From contig OU612074.1 of assembly GCA_914767715.1 (NCBI GenBank), positions 18,152,062 through 18,216,061 of the forward strand: 64,000 nucleotides of DNA, in the 5' to 3' direction. A program made the translations under genes and the position numbers. The DNA comes from Membranipora membranacea. Its lineage: Eukaryota > Bryozoa > Gymnolaemata > Cheilostomatida > Membraniporidae. Each line of letters begins with the position of its first letter. Positions within the stretch are counted from its first letter, which is position 1. The notes under the pieces are model-generated. The model did no database searches. It was not told where the DNA came from and was given only the letters and a program-made list of their open reading frames with translations. This document shows positions 51,668 to 62,900 of the stretch, piece after piece.

Positions 51668-54600
51668 TTCCAGAATTTGACAGGTAAGAATGTGCAGAAG
51701 TTTTTCACCTCATGTTCAAGCAGTGTATTATGATCGGAATTGAGCTATCTCACCTCTTCAAATTGACTAAGATGACCCCACATATGCTAGGTTCTTATAA
51801 AGTTGAAGATATGCATTGACAGGATGCATTGTTAAAATAATATCCATTTTAAAATTTAGCTTCACTTTAATGATCATTCATTCACTCATAGTCATAGTCA
51901 ATGACATTGCCTAACTAGCTTAAACAATAATTAATAAGTCCTAAGTACTGCTGTAGTCATGCCCATTTTCTCCAAACTTGATCTTGTTCACTTGTCCCCG
52001 TTCTTAACTGTTTTATTGACAATAACAACACTAATATTTTAATTCCCCAATACCTGAGAGATCATTGTGGATGATCCTGGTAGTGGTATGTGTGTGTGTT
52101 GTTTGGTTAGATTTATATTCTGTGTTTTCATATCATCCGGGAGGACACAATTTCTTATGCACATTAATAGGAGGGAAACTGTTCTTTTGGATCATTTGCT
52201 TAGTCTAGTATCAAGGCATGATGGTAGAATGTAAACTGATATTGTGGGCCCTAGCGAATTCAAATTCATACCCATTAGACGAGTTTATATCCAATCCACA
52301 CCAAGGACATTCCCTGGCAGTGCCATTTTATTGAATTGATGCATGATTACAAATTTTTTTCTTAATGGTTTTGAAATGCTCATGTCTGAGGTCATTATCA
52401 AGGTATCCCGTTTCCAAACCCCAGGCTCATGTCAATGTCAAATTGATTTTCACAACTGAGCGAAAACATTTGGTAATCACAATACAATCTGGTGGTTAAC
52501 TTGAGTCCCCATTAAACTCTGAGCAACCATTTCACTGTATAATGTTAATTGAAATTGTCAACAAGCTTTTCGGAGTCAAGGGACATACCTACATATAGTC
52601 GGTTTAATTAAAAAGAAAATGCATTTCCAAAAGTTTTTTTACTTAATTGCTGAGTGTTTCACATTGAGAGTTGAATGTTGATCACACGACACACACACGG
52701 TATTTAGAACAGGTTATTATTTCAGCTCTCTACCTTTGAACTTGGAACTCTCCAGATGGTGTGATTCTTACAAAAAAACTAGGCCTACATTGTGTTTGGA
52801 AAATATTTTGAAAAATCAAGTTTGGATGTGGCTGCTCTGGCGGTGATTGTTGTTCTCTCCGAAGTTTGAGCTCTTTTGTTACATATATTGTTTGGTCTCC
52901 GTAAAGAACAGTCTTGGTTTAGTTTTCTTTTCAACTGCAAAAACTTTCACTGAATGATTGGCCCTAAGATAGATTATAGTAGTTATTTCGCCACAATCAT
53001 GGTTACCGCATGGGTTCTTTTAATTGATGTGTTCCTTGTTGACCTGACCTCAAACGACCCCTCTATGTCAGGCAAAGAGCCAATCGCAACATAATAAAAT
53101 ATAAACCGATAAATAATCTGTCCTATCGTGGGATAATCTGATACTGAGTCGGACTATTGGATATATTTTACAATCTGGAGGTCATTATTTGTGATGTGTG
53201 ATTGTTATTATTTTGCTAATTCTATCCTCATTTGTACTCTACTGTTCGGAGTGTTATCGATCTAGAGGTGTTGAGTTTAATGTCACTGCTAGGTCAAGCA
53301 GTTAACACGACCATCAAAGTTAATGCTATCTTTCCGTGTCAGTTGTTTATTTGGCTTATCGTTGAGTGATTTGAACTCTATAACAATCAGTTACAGCTTC
53401 CTTCTATCGCATACCTCAGAAGTATATAGGTCCAGACAGTTCCATCCTTCAAACTCTACGTGGTAAGTTGGACAATATTGCAGTTTTTAGCGGGCTGTAT
53501 GTCGATTCTCAGCGGATGTTTGTAGATTTTGATCAATATGGCCGATATGGTGTCATTGCATAGAGACAGTCATATGTCTGGGTTACTGCATCACTATGTT
53601 TAACGTAGCTACATCGGGTTATAACTGGGATGATCATCATTGCTCACACTTGAAACCAGCAATAAGAAATATAGTACCGCTCATTCATTCCTAGTGCTCT
53701 GTTTATTTTCTTCCAGTCAATCAATGCTACTATCAGTCTGCTATGTGGATCTTTTTGTGAGCTGAATATTATCTGGTTGCAACTTGTTCTGAGTGGTTCT
53801 CAGTCTGTACTGCATAACATAGGTGGATTTTTCTGATGTTTGATAATAGTCAAGATATCGTAACACTTAAATGTCTGTAATTATATTGTTTGCCTACCCA
53901 AGTAGAGGCATTTGGCTCACAACACAGACGTGATTCTATAGCTGTAACTCTTTGTTTCTGTCATATCTGACTCTGTCTTGTTTTTCAATGTGTTGATCTA
54001 TCGATATGGGTGGCAAGCGGTGGTTCTGCATCAAGTGCAGTTTTGAAGGCCTATTTTCTAACCGACGTTTGCTTGCTCGTTATGTGGCAATTTTCAGTTG
54101 TCAAGTTGCAAAAAAACAAATTTACAGGAAATCTGTCATTTTTACTTGTCATTATTACATGGTCATTACAAGTTTAGATCCTAGAATCATGAACTGCACC
54201 TGTTCCTCTTGTGTTGTCTAGGCGTGTAGCAGGGTTGATGAACCGGTTGTGCAGGTTGGGTGATATTTAAACATGTTATTATATTTTTCATTATTATTCG
54301 TACTGGTAGCTAAAACAATTTGGAGAATGGATAATTTGAACCTGCATAATTTTACATCTGGTGTCCAATGAAATTGATTGTAATCTACTCCCTCGGTTGT
54401 GCAGCCATATCGGGCTTGTGATTGTAGCAAGATTATGCCACTTACAGCCCTGGTGCCGTAACAGTGGTTGCTCTATCTCGCAGTTCATGTAATCACGGTG
54501 GTTTGGTGTTGTGATTCAATTGAATGATTGAGTTATACCCGCATACTTCCAGGTTGAGTGAATTTCAGTCCAAGTCAATTCTGGCACTACTTGTTGTTTT

Positions 54601-56813
54601 AGGTTATGTGACAGCTCTAATCGGTGAGGTGAGTGTGCAGTGACCCTGGAGTGTTCTATCTGAGCCTAGTAGGAACTTCAATAAGCTCAGTTCATACATT
54701 TCTCTTACCCATTGACAGAAGCCTAAGTTGGTTATTCAAACAAAATAATAGTGAGAATTTTTCCTTTTGTTACCCGCTTTTGAAGTCATTCTTACTCAAT
54801 CTATGCAGCCAGTCTGTGTCAATATATTACATCTATTCAAAGTCTTTTACTCAGAAAATCATCAGCATCTACTGAACGATGAAGCATTGTTGGGGATAGA
54901 AACGAGCCTACCCCAGGTCATTTTGTAAAAATTATTTGCAACGCATGCATGTCGATTGATTGATTTGTATTCTATCACTAACTGTAAAAGTTGCCAGAAA
55001 AAGGTTGCTGAACGCCAGTTTTTAACCATGTTTGTGAGAACATCACATAGTTTAATTATTTAGGCCTACATGTTGTGGTCCTATTATCCCTATTCATCTG
55101 CTGTATGCTCTTTTGATTTCGGACTGTGATAAATTATTAATAATTCAACCCAGATCAAGTCATTATGAAAGTCGTTCCCCACTCTTTTCGGTCAAGTGTA
55201 TCAGTGCCCGGTGTGGATGCCATATGTCACAGACCCCACATAACCAAGGACGTTGCTGGTATTAATCTGGGATTTGCATGGTCTATATTGTATCTATGGG
55301 AAGGATTAGTTGGACTTTTTGGGTCCTTGAAACATTTTGATTTGTTGCTGGGCGAATAAAAACAGCTCAGATGTGTTCCTCTGTGGTGACTTGGTTGACA
55401 TTGTTTTGATTGATGAGAAACATCAAGACCCAGACAAAGAAGATGGAAGAGAACATCTGATGTTGGTTTTTAAAATAGGTCCGTACACCTGGGGCTGCTC
55501 AGAATAGTTTAATCGGAGTTTGTACCGGTGGTTTATGCGGTGATCACTCTTTCTCTTCATCGTTGTATGAGACAAGCCCTGTTGTTGACTTCAGATTGCG
55601 GTTGTGCCGTATGTGGGTGTTTGGCGTTACCTGTCAAATATGATTGAGTTATATGCATCTCTAGACTGAAAAATCTATGAGGTAGCATTGTCCTCCAAAA
55701 AACTTTCTAGCTTTTCATGTTGCGGTTAAGGCAAGGTTAAGCACCGGCGTTCCGATCAGTCGGCGTGTTGTGCTGTAATATCTGCTCACCATTGGTCCAT
55801 GTATGTCATTGCAAGCTATGTATCAATTTTATATAGCTGCTTTTTCGTTTGTCAAATTTGAAAGGAAAATCTTTCTTCAGGTGCTGTCTCCTACAATGCA
55901 ATGTTTGGGCAAGAACATGCAGTTGGTTGATTGGAATTGAGACTTGTCATAAAAAGAGTGAGAAAAAAAGATGTCTAGGTCACTGGCTCTGTAGATGCTT
56001 TGGTGGCGAGAGGAAGGCTCTCTATCCACTTGGCTCTTAGATTTGGTCATAATAACAGGTTGTTTTTATGATGACTATTGAAGAGTTGACACTATGTTTG
56101 TAGTAATTGAACAAAAAAATGATCAATAAATATCATTGTTCTTTGGAGGTGACGTAATGACACGTCAAGCTTGTGATTAAATGTAGTTGTGTAGCTGTAG
56201 GCCAGAATGCTATTAATAAATAGTACCTATGGACCACTATTGCAAGCCTTTTGTGTTTCAAAGTTTACCGATGGCAGCGGTTTTGTTGTCATCGGTTTTA
56301 AATTCAATCATGAGTATCTTAATTTGTGATCCTATATATGGCACTAATGTCCTCAGTGATGTCTTCATTAAAAATATTCCAAGGGCGATGGTATTGCTTT
56401 GTACTGAATTTTGGTGCACTTCTGACAAGTTTTCAAATTAGTACCCTGTTTTGATAAACTGTGGACAATGAACTACCTGTTTCATATACCTCACATATTC
56501 TTTGATAACCTGTCAGTCTTCAGTGACTGTCATGATCATTATTCACTCTTTCGTCTAGCAGGCAGCCATATATCTGAAAACCATAGTGAAGGGATATACT
56601 ATACTTTCTACCTTGAGATTACCTTATTATCATAGTTTTAGGTGCTCAATGTGCCCTGGTTGTGGCATTCTGTTATCCACCGCATGATTTGGTGATGCTA
56701 GATAGTGGAGTGCTAGCCTACTAACTAGGCCTGGACAGCATTCGATGTTACATAGTTGAAAAACTGTATTGATTACTGCAATATATTTAAACAATTTAAT
56801 TTTTCTTTTTTAG
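51668..56813. other. interval between ALAD and RXR coding sequence
   Basis: The two genes diverge here. No coding exon is supported. A donor-like CTACGTG/gtaagt at 53463 could end a non-coding first exon of RXR. The promoter of RXR must lie somewhere in this stretch, or within it on a further exon. Confidence 0.5.
53400..53462 (+). other. possible RXR non-coding first exon
   Basis: The only support is a strong donor (CTACGTG/gtaagttgg) in a less AT-rich stretch upstream of the acceptor at 56813. Confidence 0.2.
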
Positions 56814-56943
56814 ATAGAGGCTCCTATCTGAACTGTAGGCAGGAAACGTTGTCTCTAGCTGAATAAAATTTGTTGAGATTTGCACTGAGGGTTGACTAAT
56901 ATAAAACATGAACGGTGCACCAGGGGCAGGTCTGCCTAGGGAG
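56814..56943 (+). CDS. RXR: RXR first coding exon
   Basis: Acceptor tttttctttttag at 56813; 94 nt of 5' UTR, then ATG at 56908 encoding [12 protein letters not shown]; donor GAG/gtatgt, phase 0. The frame stays open beyond the donor only because a satellite-like repeat follows. Confidence 0.75.
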
Positions 56944-59900
56944 GTATGTGAGACTATAACCGTATCTCACACTATATCACACACCATATCACACACTATA
57001 TCACACACCATATCACACCATATCACGCACGGTATCACACACCATATCACATACTATATCACACACCATATCACACACTATATCACACACCATATCACAC
57101 ACTATATCACACACTGTATCACACATCATATCACACACCATATCACACACCATATCACTCACCATATCACGCGCCATATCATGCACCATATCACGCACCA
57201 TATCACGCACTATGTGACATATTATACTAGGCTTGCCGTGACATGAGCTGATGTATCACATACCATATCACACTCTGTACGACGTAGGCCTACCAGGTTT
57301 GAATGCTCAAACTCTGATTTGGTTGCTGAACACGTAGTGGCAATCCTTTATCAACCACACCCCTAACAGATTGAGGTGATCGATGTGATTGGGCTGTCGT
57401 TGATCTTGGATTTAATACTTCAGCAACCCGGGCAGGGTTTGAGAACATAAACTAACTGAAGCTGACCATAACTTATCATGTATCGCGTACTCTGTGTCTC
57501 ATAGCCTACTGCAGTTTTCAATGAAACAAGTGGTTCTGTTTTCTAATAGACACTGACAAAACAGTTTGAAAAAGATTTGACCTTCACATAGCTCAGAATC
57601 CCCAATCTAAACTATGTACTCTGTACCTTCCACGCGGCTCATTTCTAAGTCTTCTAGCTTTATCTACTACATGGTGTGTCACTCATAATGCTGAGGCTGA
57701 TGGATTCACATCCCCTACAGACTGTCACATTTAAACCCAATTTTCACATTTTGAACCGTGAAATTACATGCATGAGTGCTCATGCATCACCAAGATATGA
57801 CCACATCACAGAGTAAGGATATACAGAGGGAACACTTGAATGATCATTATAGTGCCTGCGGTTTTTATCTACTTGGGGAAATTCATCAATCTGGCCACCT
57901 GCCAATTTCCGAATATATTTAAGTTACAATGGAGTTTTGTCACCCAGACATAGCCACCTTTGATAGGTCATAATTCATTCTGTATTTATCCTAAAGACTG
58001 ATTTCCAACTTTTCTGAAATGTCCAATCTTCAAGTTATACACCATATTATTGTCATTTTTTGCTAGGATACATAGGCTATGAGTAATACAGGTTTTTAAA
58101 ATGAGTTTTATCATATAGATTTACATGGGGCTTAGGTCAATGCAGGGACATTTCCTAATTTTGATGACCAGCCGTCTATCAATTGTCACATGTAAATCTA
58201 TATGAAAAAACTCATTTTAAAAACCTGGATTATACATAGCCTATGTATCCTAGCAAAAAATGACAATAATATGGTGTATAGCTTGAAGATTGGACATTTC
58301 AGAAAAGTTGGAAATCAGTCTTTATGATTAATACAAAATAAATTATGACCTATCAAAGGTGGCTATGTCTGGGTGACAAAACTCCATATATATTCTGAAA
58401 TTGGCAGGTGGCCAGATTGATGAATTTCCCCCAGTGGATAAAAACCGCAGGCACTATAACGATCATTGAAGTGTCATCTCTGTATATCCTTACTCTGTGA
58501 CCACATGGATAAATTTGCCTTCTTTGTTCATTTGATCGTTTTGCCATTTCCCTGCTGCTGGTCATATGACCTGTCATGACCGCCATGAAAGCCAGACAAA
58601 AGTACATTTTGTTGTGGTAATAGTTATCTCGGTACACACCGAAAATATGGGCAAACCTTCAAACTTGATGAATTCCCATGTGTTACATTTGTCAATGCTC
58701 TTTATACCACCTCTTTGATAACACATATAAGTTGTGAATGTAATCCAGCCGTTTTTTGTTTACAGATGAAGCCTGACCTAGCACACCTACACCTAATGGC
58801 ACAGCAGCATGCCGTGGCCTCCGCTGCGATGGGTCAAGGGGGATTCTTTCCTACATACCCTCCTATGAGCTCGACGAGTCCACCTCCAGGGATGATGCAT
58901 AGTCCTGTCAGTAGTATGGGCTCTCCAGGTATGTTATTGACCCATATATGATATAGATCTAAGTCTAAGTGTGACCCAAGTCTGACCTGCCCGATACCCA
59001 CACACAATTCTCAAATTGAATGAAAACCTGGGACTGTTGGGATTAGGACCATAAATACATGAGGACTACTGTTTGCTTGCACTTAGTATAAAGATCCCAC
59101 CTCGGCCTCTCATTAATAAGAGTAGCCGTTTAGGGTATAGGGCTACTACCCCTCACAACCCTCCAGTTTAATGTGGCCCGGTAAATAGGCCTGTAAAAAC
59201 CAGGACAAAGATTCCAATAGTCTTGTGGAGGATTTGCTGTGGGAATAACAGAATATACAACATTATGGTGTCTAAAACTTTAAAGAAGACAATTGTTATC
59301 CAAGTCATTCTCCCTTGACTTTGTGCCAGTTGCCTGTGCGTATATCCGAATAAGATGCTCTCCAGTACGGAGGTCGACCATGTGATGGTGATCAAACACA
59401 AAGCGATAACATGATTCATCGCCCCTGAAATAATGAGTGTGGTTCAACATTATTCATTTCCACATTTAAAACCATATCTGGTGATAGCACAGTATATTCG
59501 CAGTACAAGAAAATATCGTTTAATGTCGCACAAGAGGAGGCTTCGCGACAGAATAATTTTGATGGATAACCTGACACAAATATTAAGTAACTGACTCTTA
59601 TGAGGTGATTTTGATAGTTGAGTCTGAAATGTGAACGTCACAAGGCCGGCACTACAAGGATATCTGCCCACATTTTGACCTGAGGATGTTTCACAAACTG
59701 TAATATCATCCCGTGAGTGTCCTCTCTCTTGACCCCTGATGATGATTGTGATTGATGGCTCTGTCACTAACATGAATATATCCTTACTCTGTGAATATAT
59801 CAGACACAAAGAGAGTAGAGTAGGTTTGGTACAGATTGCGAAATTCCCGTTGGATTCAGTTGATATGTGTCAGCTTGGAGACAAATACAATACAAATACA

Positions 59901-62900
59901 AAATAGGAGGTATGACTTTTCAATTTTTGACATTGTGTTATTGAGACCGGCAAAACTCACTAGAAGGCTTCTTTCTCCAAGGGAAGCCTCCGAACAGTTC
60001 CTGCTGGTCATGGATTGCAGAAACCATATGTTCTAATTAATGCTGAATAAATCAAGGCCACAGCCTTCCAACTAAATTAAAACTCTTGATACCAAACGAT
60101 GGAATTGGAGGACCATCACAGCTAGCTGTTCATCTGCTGCCCCCACAATGGGAATAATCTGAGATGTTAGACTGGAGCCAGTCAAATAATGGTGAAGGAG
60201 ACATCCCTTGATTTGGTAATGGAATGGTCCTGTTGATATGGTGAGATCTCAGTCGCTGCACAGAGTCATATCAATATAATATAATTTATCTTAAAAATTG
60301 AAGTAGCTGGCGGGATCTCACCTACAAACATAACTTTTTGCATAATTTAAATGTTCCAGTTGTCTGGAACGAGACACATTACCAGGTCAAAGATTCGTAT
60401 CTCAAGTATTGTTACAAAGATGAAAGTAACAATCAGACTCTTGACCTCCATTCCTAGGATTGCATGGCCGGTTAGAGAAATGCATCAGCCGTTGACTAAA
60501 GTGATGGATTCTGAGCAACAACTGTGGTCTAGTTACCATCATCACCTTTAAAATTTCTCAAAAAATATGCTGGTTTATATCACAAGGTCATCATCATATT
60601 TGTCTTGGTGCGGTGAATGAGTCATGAAGGGGCCGACATGATTATGCAGACGAAGTTTCAAGGCAGGTTGAAACTCACATGTGCGAAATAAAACACGGTA
60701 GTCAGCAAACTGATGCAAAAAACTGAACTTATACCCATATCAAAAGCGTTTGAGGGAAAGGTTTTCCGACCAACCCTTATAGTGTGAATAATTGTGCCAT
60801 TGCTTCTGTATATTATAGCTACCAAGATTCACAACTACTCTTCAGTTACCGCCAGTTATGAACCCAGTGTGAAACAATGCTCCAAAGCTGGAACCAATAG
60901 TACTGGTTATGCCATTTCACCAAGATACTAGACCCTAAACAGGATACTTCATGAGGTATCATGTGTCACTACACAATATGCTCTAAGCCTCATTTTGTTT
61001 ATGGTGGGAGCTTGAACTCCAGTTAAGCCCCGCTCAAGCTAGGATATATAGCTGAAATACAAAAAATAGATGATAATACTAAAGTGTAAGGATATCTTTA
61101 CTGTATGATAAGGCACTGAGGCACCTGTAGCCATGATCATGTTATGACTCGGCTTTTTTTGTCTTCAGCCATCTTCTAGACTTGATTGATGCTCTGTGGT
61201 GCACTATTACTTCATTGTAAAAATTAGGGATGAAATAATGGGTGCATATTGTGAAATACATGTTTAATTCAGTGGTAATGTTAGAAAATAATGATACAGT
61301 AATTACCAAACCCACCTTATTATAATAATTGATAGTGGTACATTTAGCAACCACAAGAAATTACTGTGGCTTTGAACAGTGTAAAATCACTGCCACTCTA
61401 CAGAGAGGGGGACCTTGCACAATACCAACAGCTCTGGGGTGGCATGATGATTGTACTGGCGGTGGTACATACATACTTACTTTACTTGGTTGGTCATAAC
61501 AAAGGTAGTGGTTTTGGTTTAACTGGTTTACTATAATACTTTCCGTTTCGAGATCAAAGGACAGAAAAAATTCCAATAAAGCCACCCTCCACTTTGGATT
61601 TACTGTAGGTTACTAGATACCCGGTCAGAGTGATCATAAATAATGTCTTGTGGGTAAGAGCTCCAAAACACAGAATGAAACAGCCAACACGGGAGGAGGT
61701 AGCTCAAATTGGTGAGACCCAATCTCTTCTAAGATTCTAGGTTCAAATCCTGCTGCAGTTTTCTGAGCACAGTGCCCTCCTGCAGTTTACTGCCTTACTG
61801 GACCCTGCTAGAGCTCACTGACTACTTGGCCCTACTGCAGTTTACTGTCTACTGGGCCCTGTTGGTGTCCAATAGTGTGCTCTGATCTGAGTTGCCTCCA
61901 TATTCTAGCCACCGCTGGCTTACCAGTAGAAACAGGTACTTGAAACGCAGGTAAACCGGGTTAACGTTGATCTATGTTCTACCATTGCACCATGAGGTGA
62001 AAGCCAGAGAATAAATATAAATGTAGAGCTCATTTAGAATCTGTGGAATGAAAACTTGGTGAGACAAACTCTAAGTGGGTTTTTTTGGCCAACGCAAGTG
62101 AGTGAACTTTTGATCCAACTGAAACTCGAACAACAGCCTCTTAAACAGGTGTGAGTGACAAAGATCTCACCATGACAAATTGATTTTGGACCAGACCTAC
62201 CTAATGCACTCAAAATGAAAAATCGCCAATTAAGAAAATGTGTTCTAAGTTCTAATTACAAGCTTGAGGAATAAATGGGCCGCTATCCCCTATGATAGTT
62301 GGCACAAATAACATGCACCTATATAGATGCTATCAGTTCCAACAATTAGGATAATTTATCACTTGCAATCTCCATGTTTGTGCCTTTTGGTCACATGGCA
62401 TGATTTTGCAAAGCTTTGAATTATACTGTTTTCACGGAAAAAAATTCCCCCAGCATAAGTCGTTTATGTACTTATCCTGATGATACATACATAATAATAC
62501 ATACTTTCCCTGATAATGCATATATAAGAATTTGATAATCATGGGATCAAAGGTCCTAGCATAAAACAAACCTCTGCTCTGAGTAAGGTGCACAGCGTCA
62601 TGACCCCTCAATGATTTGCAGAGGTTGTGGAGCTGCCTCAATCTATGGTGACATAACACCCAGATCCAAATATGGCACATGATCAACTGTCTCCAGATGT
62701 TCTTCCTGACACCACCGATATGCCATTCCTCCAAGCCTTACCAACTGAGATACTGACACTGATACTGAATAATGACGAATATCCCTGAAATCACTGCCTT
62801 TTCCATCAGTATGTTTTTCCTTATAAGCCGGTTACAATAATCTGACACTACGTATTTTTAGGTATTTACTCATCTATGGAGTCTCCCCTCTCCTCGCCTC

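Noticed and set aside
56908-57246. 112-codon frame beginning at the RXR start codon
   Set aside because: Only the first 12 codons are exon; the rest is read-through past a good donor into the ATATCACACA repeat.
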